From Streptomyces sp. CC228A (GTDB lineage Bacteria; Actinomycetota; Actinomycetes; Streptomycetales; Streptomycetaceae), in contig NZ_JAJPUI010000001.1 in assembly GCF_021390935.1 (NCBI RefSeq), forward strand, positions 992,001 to 1,056,000: a stretch of DNA of 64,000 nt, given 5' to 3'. A program made the position numbers and the translations under genes. The notes beneath the pieces were generated by a model. That model was given only the letters and a program-made list of their open reading frames with translations, was not told where the DNA came from and did not search any database. Below, piece after piece: positions 56,042-64,000 of the stretch (position 1 is the stretch's first letter; the number at the start of each line of letters is the position of its first letter).

Positions 56042-57637
56042 TCACTGCTCGCGCAGCGGCACCGACACGTACGAGGGGTCGGTGGGCGGCGAGGAGAAGG
56101 TCAGCCGCGCGCCGGTCGGGTTGTGGTCGATGTACAACGGGTCGACGCCGTCGAGCACCAGCGCCAGCCGGTGCCCGGCCGGCACGTCGTACGCGGTGGA
56201 GAACAGCTCCAGGTCCACGGTGAACGGCTCGCCCGGGGTGCGGCCGTGGAAGGTGTGGGGTGCGTTGCTCACCAGCCTGCCGAAACCGAGGGGGCCGACG
56301 TCGTAGAGGTACGCCACGAAGGTGCCGCTGCTGTCGGCGCTGGTGACGGTCGTGTGGAGGGTCGCGGTGCCGCGCACCTGCCGGGTGGTGCGGAACCGCT
56401 CGGACTGCCACACGGCGGCACGGGAGCGGGGGAGCAGCGGCACCGACACCGTGGGCGGCACGCGGAGGAACTGGTCGAGGGCGTTCGACAGCAGCGCGGT
56501 GCCGCCGTTGGCGCCCGAGTCGGCGTTCGCGTGGATGCGCTGCTCGCCGCCGAGGGGGATCCGGTGCCGGCGCTCGCCGACCGACCGCCAGTCGGGGTAG
56601 CCCTCGTAGGGGCCTCCGCTGCGGGACTTCAGCCGGACGGGCTGCTCGCGGTCGATGCCGTTGTCCGCGCCCTTCAGGTGGTGGTCGAACCAGCGCCGCG
56701 TGCTGGTCCACACGTCGTTCGGCAGGCCGAGCAGGCCGCCGGCCTCGGCGGTGGCGTGGTCGCCGGGGCGCAGTTCCAGCCGCTTGGGCCCGGCCAGTTT
56801 CTCGTAGAAGGAGGCGTACTGGTTGGGCGGGAAGACCGTGTCCCCCCAGGCGTTGCCCATCAGGATCGCGGGCCGGTGGGTGTTGAGCCGGTCCAGGTAG
56901 GTGGCGGGGGAGCGCTTGCGGCCCCAGTCGATCATCTCCTGCTCCCGGGACAGGTCCGAGGAGAGGAAGTCGTGCAGCACCTGGCGGAGCTCCGGACCCG
57001 GGCGTCCGGTGAGGTAGCCGGTGCCGCCCAGCAGGGCGGCCGCCTGGAGGTGCTGGGTGCGGCCGCTGTAGATGGAGTCGATGAGGTCGGCCCAGCCGCT
57101 GAGCGCCGCCACGGCCTTGATCCTCGGGTCGTGGGCGGCGGCCATGAGGCTGATGCCGGCGCCGTACGAGACGCCCGCCATGCCGATGCGCTCCGGGTCG
57201 GCGGGGGTGTGGGCCAGGGCCCAGTCGAGGACCGCGGAGGCGTCCGCCACGTCGGCGGGTCCGGCGACCTCGATGTGGCCGCCGGACTGCCAGAACCCCC
57301 GGGAGTTGTACGTGAGGACCACGTAGCCGGAGTCGGCGAGCTTGCGGGCCTGGGCGAGGTACTCGATCTGCGGGGTGGCCCAGCTGGTGGGGAGCACGAC
57401 GAGCGGGAAGCGCCGGGTGCCGTCCGCGTGGGCGGGGGCGACGACGTTGGCCTTGAGTACCACCCCGCCGTGGCCGGTGATGTCGACGAACCGTATACCG
57501 GCCGCGGCCGCCGGTGCGGCGGCCGTCCGTGCGGGCTGCGCCGCCGCGGCGGCGGACCCGAGGGCCGTGCCGGCCGCCAGGGCGGCCGAGACCGCGCCGA
57601 TGGCCGCGGTGCGCAGGGCGTTACGCGAAAGACCCAC
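56042..57637 (-). CDS. Secreted alpha/beta-hydrolase (CocE/NonD, X-Pro dipeptidyl-peptidase-like)
   Basis: A 531-residue secreted enzyme. GTG 57637 follows GAGGAG. The signal peptide is about residues 1-34 (LRTAAIGAVSAALAAGTALG). The hydrolase core has VLTYNSRGFWQSGGHIEVAG, the nucleophile Ser in RIGMAGVSYGAGISLMAAAH, Asp in ILMGNAWGDTVFPPNQ and His in LRPGDHATAEAGG. A C-terminal jelly-roll domain (FLRVPPTVSVPLLPRSRAAV onward) fits the X-Pro dipeptidyl-peptidase/cocaine-esterase group. It probably cleaves esters or Xaa-Pro peptides outside the cell. The promoter region carries repeated GTTACC elements. Confidence 0.88.
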   Translation of the reverse strand: MGLSRNALRTAAIGAVSAALAAGTALGSAAAAAQPARTAAAPAAAAGIRFVDITGHGGVVLKANVVAPAHADGTRRFPLVVLPTSWATPQIEYLAQARKLADSGYVVLTYNSRGFWQSGGHIEVAGPADVADASAVLDWALAHTPADPERIGMAGVSYGAGISLMAAAHDPRIKAVAALSGWADLIDSIYSGRTQHLQAAALLGGTGYLTGRPGPELRQVLHDFLSSDLSREQEMIDWGRKRSPATYLDRLNTHRPAILMGNAWGDTVFPPNQYASFYEKLAGPKRLELRPGDHATAEAGGLLGLPNDVWTSTRRWFDHHLKGADNGIDREQPVRLKSRSGGPYEGYPDWRSVGERRHRIPLGGEQRIHANADSGANGGTALLSNALDQFLRVPPTVSVPLLPRSRAAVWQSERFRTTRQVRGTATLHTTVTSADSSGTFVAYLYDVGPLGFGRLVSNAPHTFHGRTPGEPFTVDLELFSTAYDVPAGHRLALVLDGVDPLYIDHNPTGARLTFSSPPTDPSYVSVPLREQ

Positions 57638-57661
57638 GGGTCACTCCTCACGTCGTCGCGT

Positions 57662-57740
57662 GATGGTTGAAAGTGAACCGAAGGTAACCGCAGCGGCTTA
57701 CCGGAGGTAACTCCCCGGTAAGTTACGCGATGGTAACAAT
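57662..57740 (-). promoter_or_regulatory. Cluster of GTTACC/GTTCAC elements upstream of the secreted hydrolase
   Basis: Read on the minus strand, GTTACC or a one-base variant occurs four times and GTTCAC once in 76 bp. Two neighbouring 11-bp units, GGTTACCTTCG and GTTCACTTTCA, resemble the direct repeats of PhoP (PHO) boxes. Confidence 0.4.
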
Positions 57741-57763
57741 CGCGGCGGGCCCGGCGGCCGGAT

Positions 57764-58987
57764 TCACCGCAGGGCGCTCTTCGCCTGCCACTGCTCCCAC
57801 GACAGGTTCCACTCGCCGTAGCCGTTGTTCAGGGCCTGGGTGCCCTTGGCGTCGTCCCCCTCGATCTCGAACGGGTCGCCCACCTGCACCTGCCCGTACA
57901 CCCACCGGGCGTCGGCGTCGGTCATGCCGATGCAGCCGGAGCTCCTGTTCGCGCTGCCCATGTACCGGGCGTTCCAGGGCGCCGCGTGCGCGTACATCCC
58001 GGACCAGGTCAGCCGCATCGAGTAGTCGACCATCTTGTCGTACGCGTCGCCGAGGCCGACCGTCTCGGAGTTCATGTTGATGGTGCCCTCCTTCGACATC
58101 AGGACGGTCCGGCCCCGCCACGACGCCTTCTCCCCGCCGGGCGTCCCGGCCGACATGGGGATCTCCTTGACGGTCTGCCCGTCACGCACGAGCGTGAGCC
58201 GGTGGCCGTCGAGGTCGACCTTCACGACCTGGTTCCTGCCGACGGCGAAACCGGTGACGTAGTCGCGGACGAACCAGCCGCCGTCCGGACCGGAGTCCAC
58301 CCCGTTCAGCTCGGCGTTCAACGTGACCTTCGTACCCGGCTTCCAGTACTCGCGGGGCCGCCAGTCGACGCGGTCCTTGCCGGACCAGTCCTGCATCCAG
58401 CCCCAGGAGCCCTCCGTGCCGTTCGACGTGGTCACCTTCAGCGCCTTCTCGACCGCCGCCTTGTTCTTCACCGGGTGGTCGAAGACGATCGACAGCGGCT
58501 GGGCGATGCCGACCGTGGTGTTCTTGCCGGGGGCGAGGGTCAGCTTGTTCACCTTCTGCGCCGCGGCGGTCGCGAACTCCGCCTTCGCGGTGCCCCCGCC
58601 GGCATCGCGCGCCTCCACCGTGTAGCCGGTGCCCGGCGCGGCGCCGCGCGCGGACGTCCAGCTCCTCCCGTCGGCGGCCACCTCGCCGGCGAGCACGGCG
58701 CCCTGCGAGTCGGTCACGGTGACCTGCTTGAGGGTGCCCTCGGCCAGCGACACCTTCACGGGGCTGCCGGGCGCGGCCTCCTTGCCCGTCAGGTTCACGG
58801 CGATGCGGGTCTCGGGCTTGGCCTTGCCGTCCTGGCCGGCTCCTGCGGCGCCGCCGCCGGAGGGGCCGCTGCCGCCCGAGCACGCCGTCAGGGCCGCGGC
58901 GAGGACCGCGGTGCCGGCGAGGGCGCCGGCGCGGAGCGCGGTGCGGGGACGTATGCGGGCGCGACTGAGGGCGCGGGTGCGGCTCAA
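57764..58987 (-). CDS. L,D-transpeptidase lipoprotein (YkuD domain with Ig-like domains)
   Basis: A 407-residue lipoprotein. TTG 58987 with GGAGG upstream is the only start that fits; the signal ends with VLAAALTACSGG (lipobox Cys about residue 36). Two Ig-like domains follow (IAVNLTGKEAAPGSPVKVSL; LTLAPGKNTTVGIAQPLSIV). The catalytic YkuD domain has VVKVDLDGHRLTLVRDGQTV, MYAHAAPWNARYMGSANRSS and the active-site Cys in RSSGCIGMTDADARWVYGQV. It forms 3-3 cross-links in peptidoglycan and is the type of enzyme targeted by carbapenems. Length and layout match actinobacterial Ldt proteins. Confidence 0.93.
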   Translation of the reverse strand: MSRTRALSRARIRPRTALRAGALAGTAVLAAALTACSGGSGPSGGGAAGAGQDGKAKPETRIAVNLTGKEAAPGSPVKVSLAEGTLKQVTVTDSQGAVLAGEVAADGRSWTSARGAAPGTGYTVEARDAGGGTAKAEFATAAAQKVNKLTLAPGKNTTVGIAQPLSIVFDHPVKNKAAVEKALKVTTSNGTEGSWGWMQDWSGKDRVDWRPREYWKPGTKVTLNAELNGVDSGPDGGWFVRDYVTGFAVGRNQVVKVDLDGHRLTLVRDGQTVKEIPMSAGTPGGEKASWRGRTVLMSKEGTINMNSETVGLGDAYDKMVDYSMRLTWSGMYAHAAPWNARYMGSANRSSGCIGMTDADARWVYGQVQVGDPFEIEGDDAKGTQALNNGYGEWNLSWEQWQAKSALR

Positions 58988-59046
58988 CGGACAACCTCCG
59001 GTGTGTTCCTTCGTCTCTGGGAGAGAGGGCGAACAGCGGGGGCGGG

Positions 59047-59775
59047 TTGCGGAGAAACCGAAGAATTTCCGACGTGTCGGTCTGGGGCTGGCACGACCTC
59101 GACTCCCTGCTGAACACCAAGAACATCGACAACCAGAGCCGCGCCTCGCTGGGCGGCACCGTCCTCAAGGCCGGCAACCGCCACCAGCTGGCGGAGGCCA
59201 TGGCGGAGGTCCGGGCGGCCAAGCACGCCGCCGACGCCGAAGCCGCGGACGGCACCAAGGTGTACGCGGCGGTGGGCGCCAAGAAGGGCCGCCAGTCCGT
59301 CGACTTCGGGGACGGCACGTCGGCCGACGTCAGCGCCATCGACGACGCGGACGTCGTGTACAAGGGCAAGGACGGCAAGGTCCATGTCGTGGAGGTCAAG
59401 AACACGGCCAACGCCACCACGCAGGCGTCCATGCCGGCCCAGGCCGAACGGCTCGCGGACTGGGCCGCGCAGGACGGGGCGAACCCGCCTCGGGCCGCCC
59501 GCTACGAGATCCAGACCCAGCAGGGCTGGGACAGGATTTTCGACGGCTTCCAGCGGGACAAGAAGACCGGCACGACCCCGCCCGGCACACCCGCGCAGAC
59601 CTTCGCGGACAACGGACTCACCGCCCGCGTCGCCGGCCAGGACATCACCCCGTCGCAGCTGACGGCCATGAACGACGCGTGGAACGCCAAGTCCGACGCC
59701 GAGAAGCAGGCAGCCCGCGACTCCGGCAAGATGAAGGACCCGAAGACCGCGATGGAATACCTGGGGGTCTCGTGA
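59047..59775 (+). CDS. Displaced polymorphic-toxin C-terminal module (PD-(D/E)XK-like nuclease), 5' truncated
   Basis: 242 codons read from TTG 59047; an in-frame GTG at 59074 is a further option and neither has a ribosome site. The text GWHDLDSLLNTKNIDNQSRA, then GTVLKAGNRHQLAEAMAEVR, resembles the end of large secreted Streptomyces toxins, where this domain follows a long N-terminal part that is missing here. VDFGDGTSADVSAIDDADVV, then KVHVVEVKNTANATTQ, has an acidic residue and E-x-K, the core of PD-(D/E)XK nucleases. The stop overlaps the next gene's GTG, as in toxin-immunity pairs. Nuclease assignment is inferred from the motif. Confidence 0.65.
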   Translation: MRRNRRISDVSVWGWHDLDSLLNTKNIDNQSRASLGGTVLKAGNRHQLAEAMAEVRAAKHAADAEAADGTKVYAAVGAKKGRQSVDFGDGTSADVSAIDDADVVYKGKDGKVHVVEVKNTANATTQASMPAQAERLADWAAQDGANPPRAARYEIQTQQGWDRIFDGFQRDKKTGTTPPGTPAQTFADNGLTARVAGQDITPSQLTAMNDAWNAKSDAEKQAARDSGKMKDPKTAMEYLGVS

Positions 59776-60452
59776 CCGAGGAGAAAGCCCTGGAACTGAG
59801 GCCGACGGACCCTGTTCCGGGCGAGACGCCGCTGCTGCCCGAGGTGGTGCGGGCGTACCCGTTCTCCTGGGGCGACGGCTTCGCATGGCCGCCGGAGACG
59901 GAGGAGAGCGACCGGTCACTCGGCTACGCCCGTGCCGTCTTGGAGGCCTGTCTGCCGCAGGAGCCGCCGGCCGGGCCGGAGCCGCCGGGCGAGCGGGGGA
60001 ACGCGTTCGAGGACGAGTACGGAGGCTGGCCCGAGTGGTCGGCGGTGCGCCGAGTGCTGCGCGGCCGCATCTCGTACGCGAGCGAAGTGACCCGCGCGTC
60101 CATGGAACGCGCCGAGGCCGAGTGCGCGGCGCTGGGCCTGGACACGACCGCGTTCACCGAGCGGTGGGTGCTGCGGATCAAGGGCTGGATCGCCGAGGAG
60201 ACCCTTTACTGGTGCGGCCTCATGGTCGACGACGAACAGGCCCTCGCCCCGTGGCTGCCGGAGCTCGCGGAGCGCTACGCCCGACGGGGGTTCGCCGCGC
60301 GGGAGGCCGTGGTCGCCCTCCTGTGCACCAAGGCGCTCCCGGAGAGCCAGGACGCCCTCCTCCGGCTCCGGGACTGCCCGACGCTGGACGAGGAGACACG
60401 CGAGCGCGTCGCGTACTGGTACGAAAAGGAGTACGAGGGACCGCGGGGCTAG
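59772..60452 (+). CDS. Probable immunity protein of the toxin module
   Basis: A 226-residue cytoplasmic protein from GTG 59772, overlapping the toxin stop (GTGA). It has no signal or membrane segment and is rich in Glu, Trp and Tyr (VVRAYPFSWGDGFAWPPETE, DEYGGWPEWSAVRRVLRGRI, WIAEETLYWCGLMVDDEQAL), a common feature of nuclease inhibitors. The immunity role rests on position and composition; no family is recognised. Its TAG overlaps the end of the convergent gene by 4 bp. Confidence 0.55.
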   Translation: MTEEKALELRPTDPVPGETPLLPEVVRAYPFSWGDGFAWPPETEESDRSLGYARAVLEACLPQEPPAGPEPPGERGNAFEDEYGGWPEWSAVRRVLRGRISYASEVTRASMERAEAECAALGLDTTAFTERWVLRIKGWIAEETLYWCGLMVDDEQALAPWLPELAERYARRGFAAREAVVALLCTKALPESQDALLRLRDCPTLDEETRERVAYWYEKEYEGPRG

Positions 60453-61198
60453 GTGGTGGGGCTCTGGGCCGCGACCGGCTCGGTCGGGGCCGGGATCGGG
60501 GCCGGGGTCGTGGCATTGCGGGTGATGTCGGCGGACAGTTCGACGACGTCCGGGCCGTACGCCTCCGAGTTCACCACCTTCAGGAGGAGGACGAACGGCT
60601 CCCGCTTGTACGTGCGGGCCAGCTTCTCGTGGTGGCGGACCAGGTAGCGGGTGGCGGCCTGGTTGGTGATGGAGCTCTGGCCGCAGATGAGGAAGACCGG
60701 GCGTTCGCCCTCGCCCGCGGTGAGCCGGGCCAGCAGCACGTACTCGCTGGTCTTGGGCTCCTGCCGGTACTCGTCCGGGCCGATGTGGAAGACCACCCTG
60801 CGCGGCTCGGCCTCGAAGTCCACCCGCACACCGGGGAGCAGGGTGCGGAGGTGCGCCTGCGTGCGCTGGTTCGAGTACGGGCCGCCCAGGCAGAACTCCG
60901 TGCGCTCCCCGAAGCCCTGCTGCGCCTGGTCGTGGCGGACGATGCGGGCGTGCGCGTCGCAGTCCCGTATCAGCGCGGACAGCTCCAGCAGCGCGAACAC
61001 GTCGTTGCGGTGCACGCCGTCGCCGTCCGCCTCCCGGTTCACCACCAGCAGGCACTCGGAGTTCCCCGGCAGGCCGAAGAACGCCTGCTTGCGCCGGAGC
61101 CTCCTGCGCCACAGCGCCGTGCGCGCCAGCCAGCCCAGCGAGGCGCTCACTCCGGCGGCCGCCACGCCCAGCACGATGTCCCGCAGGTTCTCGTCCAT
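60449..61198 (-). CDS. Membrane-anchored protein of unknown function with Rossmann-like features
   Basis: A 249-residue protein from ATG 61198. It has one N-terminal membrane helix (LRDIVLGVAAAGVSASLGWL), a basic stop-transfer stretch (RRRLRRKQAFF), then a cytoplasmic domain: LPGNSECLLVVNREADGDGV, HRNDVFALLELSALIRDCDA, FCLGGPYSNQRTQAHLRTLL and RPVFLICGQSSITNQAATRY. The alternation of strands and helices, with a GGP-SN loop, suggests a nucleotide- or nucleoside-binding fold. A Pro/Thr tail ends the protein. Function unknown; it lies next to the toxin-immunity pair. Confidence 0.65.
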   Translation of the reverse strand: MDENLRDIVLGVAAAGVSASLGWLARTALWRRRLRRKQAFFGLPGNSECLLVVNREADGDGVHRNDVFALLELSALIRDCDAHARIVRHDQAQQGFGERTEFCLGGPYSNQRTQAHLRTLLPGVRVDFEAEPRRVVFHIGPDEYRQEPKTSEYVLLARLTAGEGERPVFLICGQSSITNQAATRYLVRHHEKLARTYKREPFVLLLKVVNSEAYGPDVVELSADITRNATTPAPIPAPTEPVAAQSPTT

Positions 61199-61303
61199 GA
61201 GGGCGCATGCTAGCGGGGACACGCGCCGGTGTTCGAGGGGGTCCTGGCCCCCGGAGCCGGCCGAAGTTACCGTGTGCGGACGGCCGTTGACTGGAGGTAT
61301 GCG

Positions 61304-63127
61304 GTGCTGCGTCGGTCCCGTCGGTTCCTCGTCCGGTACGCCTCCCTCGTCGCCGTCTCCGCGACGGCGCTGACCACCGGGGCGGCGCCGCCTCCGGCCC
61401 CCGCCCCGCCCCCGCCCGCCAAGACACCCGTCGCCGTCGGCCACGGCGGGGCCGTGGCCAGTGTGGACGCCGACGCCTCGGCCGCCGGCATCGCCGTGCT
61501 CAAGGCCGGCGGCAACGCCGTGGACGCCGCCGTCGCGACCGCGGCCGCGCTCGGCGTCACCGAGCCGTACTCCGCGGGCATCGGCGGTGGCGGCTACCTC
61601 GTCCACTACGACGCCCGCACGCGCACCGTCCACACCATCGACGGGCGCGAGACCGCACCCGCGTCGGCGACCGCGACCCTGTTCCTCGACGGCGCAGGCG
61701 CGCCCCTGCCGTTCGGCGAGGCCGCGACCAGCGGACTCGCCGTCGGCGTGCCCGGGACTCCCGCGACCTGGGACGCGGCCCTGGACGCCTGGGGCACGAA
61801 GTCCCTGCGCGAGCTGCTGAAACCGGCCGAGCGGCTGGCCCGCGAGGGCTTCGTCGTCGACGAGACGTTCCGCGCGCAGACCCGGGCCAACGAGGACCGG
61901 TTCCGCGACTTCCCCGCCAGCGCCGCACTGTTCCTGCCCGGCGGCGCGCTCCCCGAGGCCGGCTCGGTCCTGCGGAACCCCGACCTCGCCCGCACGTACG
62001 CCAAGCTCGGCCGCCAGGGCAGCACCCGCGCCATGTACCGGGGCGACCTGGCGCGCGACATCGTCCGCACGGTGCGCAACCCCCCGGTACGGGAGGGCGC
62101 CGGACGCACCGTACGGGCCGGGGACCTGACGGCACGCGACCTCGCCGCGTACGAGACGGTGCGGCGGCGGCCCGCGAAGGTGTCGTACCGCGGGCTCGAC
62201 GTGTACGGCATGGCGCCCTCCTCGTCGGGCGGGACGACGGTGGGCGAGGCCCTGAACATCCTGGAGGGCACGGACCTGCGACCCGCCGCCGCCCCCGAGG
62301 ACGCGTACCTGCACCGGTTCGTCGAGGCCAGCCGGATCGCGTTCGCGGACCGCGGCCGGTGGGTCGGGGACCCGGCGCACGAGGACGTGCCGCTGGAGGG
62401 GCTGCTGTCGCAGCGGTTCGCGGACGCCCGGGCCTGCCTCATCAAGGACGACACCGCCCTCACCAGCCCCCTGCCCCCGGGCGACCCGCACGACGCCGCC
62501 CCCGGCTGCGAGCCGTCCGGGAAGGCGGTCCCCACCCCGTACGAGGGCGAGAGCACCACGCACCTGACGACCGCCGACCGGTGGGGCAACGTCGTCGCCT
62601 ACACCCTGACCATCGAGCAGACCGGCGGCAGCGCCATCACCGTGCCGGGCCGCGGCTTCCTGCTCAACAACGAGCTCACCGACTTCTCCTTCGCCCCCGC
62701 CGACCCCGCCGTCCACGACCCGAACCTGCCCGGCCCGGGCAAGCGCCCCCGCTCCTCGATGGCCCCCACGATCGTGCTGGACCGCCACGACCGCCCGGTC
62801 CTCGCCCTGGGCTCCCCGGGCGGCGCGACCATCATCACGACCGTGCTGCAGACCCTGACCGGGGTCCTCGACCGGGGGCTCCCGCTGGTGGACGCCATCG
62901 CCGCGCCCCGGGCCAGCCAGCGCAACCAGGAACGCACCGACATCGAGCCCGGACTCGCCGGACAGCACCGGGCCCGGCTGGCCGAGCGCGGCCACGCCTT
63001 CCGCGAGGTCCCCGAGATCGGCGCGGCGACGGGCGTGCAGCGCCTCCCCGGCGGCCGCTGGCTGGCGGCCGCCGAGAAGGTGCGGCGCGGCGGCGGCTCC
63101 GCCATGGTCGTCCGCCCCGCGAGCTGA
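61304..63127 (+). CDS. ggt: Gamma-glutamyltransferase
   Basis: A 607-residue secreted Ntn-hydrolase that cleaves gamma-glutamyl bonds such as in glutathione-like peptides. GTG 61304 has GGAGG upstream; the signal segment is RFLVRYASLVAVSATALTTG. Motifs: VASVDADASAAGIAVLKAGG, AGIGGGGYLVHYDARTRTVH, and the self-cleavage and nucleophile Thr in YEGESTTHLTTADRWGNVVA, then RPRSSMAPTIVLDRHDRPVL and LGSPGGATIITTVLQTLTGV. Length fits the family. It is monocistronic. Confidence 0.93.
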   Translation: MLRRSRRFLVRYASLVAVSATALTTGAAPPPAPAPPPPAKTPVAVGHGGAVASVDADASAAGIAVLKAGGNAVDAAVATAAALGVTEPYSAGIGGGGYLVHYDARTRTVHTIDGRETAPASATATLFLDGAGAPLPFGEAATSGLAVGVPGTPATWDAALDAWGTKSLRELLKPAERLAREGFVVDETFRAQTRANEDRFRDFPASAALFLPGGALPEAGSVLRNPDLARTYAKLGRQGSTRAMYRGDLARDIVRTVRNPPVREGAGRTVRAGDLTARDLAAYETVRRRPAKVSYRGLDVYGMAPSSSGGTTVGEALNILEGTDLRPAAAPEDAYLHRFVEASRIAFADRGRWVGDPAHEDVPLEGLLSQRFADARACLIKDDTALTSPLPPGDPHDAAPGCEPSGKAVPTPYEGESTTHLTTADRWGNVVAYTLTIEQTGGSAITVPGRGFLLNNELTDFSFAPADPAVHDPNLPGPGKRPRSSMAPTIVLDRHDRPVLALGSPGGATIITTVLQTLTGVLDRGLPLVDAIAAPRASQRNQERTDIEPGLAGQHRARLAERGHAFREVPEIGAATGVQRLPGGRWLAAAEKVRRGGGSAMVVRPAS

Positions 63128-63244
63128 CCCGGGAGCGAAGCCTCCGGTTCGCAAACTCCCCGTAGCGGCGCCGTAACACGACTCGGGTCGAATGCGGTGC
63201 GTGGCAGGGTCGCCGTCGAAGCGTGCAGGGGCGTGGGTGTGCCG

Positions 63245-64000
63245 ATGACCGAGCAGCAAGCCGGCCGGGCTTCCGTGGAGTTCGCACACTGGCTGGGGGA
63301 GCTGACCGCGCTGATCGACCCCGGGAGCGGGTGGTACGGCGTCTTCCTGGCGCGGGACCCGGACGGCATGCGGGCCTGCCTGTCCGGGGACGAACTGCCG
63401 CCCTGGGACGTCGTGGAGGCGCTCCTCGGGGACTTCGCGGAGCTGCGCGGCGAGGAGCCCGGCCGGGCGCAGACCGCCCGGGCCCGCCGGCTCCACGCGT
63501 CCGCCGCCGCAGAGCGCGACGCCCGGCCCGGCGCGCGCCGCGCGCTCCTCGACCGGCTGCAGGCGGCCCTGCGGGAGCAGGCCCGCGCCGCCGAACGCGC
63601 CCGGGAGCTCACCGCGCGGGCCGGCACCGCACCCGACGGGGCGGGGCGGCTCGCGCACGACCTGGCGTGGCTGCGCGACGACCACGCCCGCGCCACCGCC
63701 CGGGCCGCCGAACTGCGGGCCCGGCTCGCGGCCCTCCCGCAGGACGCCGGACCGCGCCCCGCGCCCGTACGGCCCGAGCCGACCGCCCCCGCGGAGAGCG
63801 GGGCCGCAAGCGGCGCAGGCCCCGCGGTGCCCGGTACGCCTGGCTGGACGAGTCCGGCGGGGACGGCGGGCCCGTGACCGCTCCCCCGAGGCCGGGCCCG
63901 CCGTCCCCGCGGGGGCCGCGCCGACCGGCGCCCGCTTCGGCGGCGGGGGCGCGGACGACGGGCCGCCCCGCCCGCCCTGCCCGAGGCGGGACCCGTCGCC
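63245..64000 (+). CDS. Coiled-coil protein of unknown function, running off the right edge, with apparent one-base deletions
   Basis: ATG 63245 starts MTEQQAGRASVEFAHWLGEL, then TALIDPGSGWYGVFLARDPD and a long Ala/Arg coiled coil (residues about 90-175). Near GGGG 63800-63803 the sense passes to another frame (RKRRRPRGARYAWLDESGG) and after CCCCC 63883-63887 to a third (VPAGAAPTGARFGGGGADD). One extra base in each run gives a continuous frame to the window's end. The visible protein is about 250 residues and incomplete. No family is recognised. Confidence 0.6.

Overview
The window is high-GC actinobacterial chromosome, almost certainly Streptomyces. The signs are strong GC bias at third codon positions, many GTG and TTG starts, 4-bp ATGA/GTGA gene overlaps, NarL-type two-component pairs, an XRE regulator with a helical C-terminal half, a PASTA-less Ser/Thr kinase, a lipoprotein-dependent ABC importer with a ROK kinase, and a gene order for purine and glyoxylate catabolism that I recall from S. 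coelicolor. No rRNA, tRNA or CRISPR array was seen.

The core theme is purine ring catabolism and re-use of its glyoxylate. Block 1 (1391-17652) holds glyoxylate carboligase, catalase, tartronate semialdehyde reductase, hydroxypyruvate isomerase, a small regulator pair, OHCU decarboxylase, HIU hydrolase, uricase, an 8-oxoguanine/guanine-type deaminase and a xanthine/urate permease. Block 2 (19348-33080) holds malate synthase, a MobA-like nucleotidyltransferase (possibly for xanthine dehydrogenase), an IclR regulator (AllR-like), allantoinase and allantoicase. Together they take urate to allantoin, then allantoate, then ureidoglycolate plus urea, and send glyoxylate either to glycerate (Gcl, GlxR, Hyi) or to malate (AceB). 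Ureidoglycolate lyase, glycerate kinase and xanthine dehydrogenase are not in the window.

Two operator families tie these genes together. A 15-bp TTCC-N7-GGAA palindrome occurs as a tandem pair, exactly 21 bp apart, at gcl, hyi, aceB and allB; this is the likely AllR regulon. A second palindrome, TTCAAC-N5-GTTGAA-like, overlaps the -35 box of both the catalase promoter and the uraD-uraH-uricase promoter, and recurs at aceB and allB. It would couple the H2O2-making uricase operon to catalase.

A roughly 4-kb accessory island (3.5-7.6 kb) sits between gcl and catalase. It contains an IS5-type transposase remnant, a membrane protein, an XRE regulator whose start lies inside a 15-bp perfect hairpin, and five tiny overlapping Cys-rich genes. 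The region from 33 to 47 kb is mixed: a RibD-like reductase, a two-component system, a P450 with a hotdog thioesterase, an inositol-dehydrogenase-like enzyme with a divergent GntR regulator, a secreted collagen-like protein, a DUF2079 membrane protein, an amino-acid-binding lipoprotein and a GT2 glycosyltransferase. From 47 to 64 kb are a sugar ABC importer with a ROK kinase, a PcaL-like fusion, a metallo-hydrolase, exonuclease III, a secreted hydrolase, an L,D-transpeptidase, a displaced polymorphic-toxin C-terminal module with a probable immunity gene, and gamma-glutamyltransferase.

Data quality: at least seven genes are broken in a way that adding one base to a short G or C run repairs. 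This looks like homopolymer undercalling in the assembly rather than biology, so those genes are annotated as probably intact.
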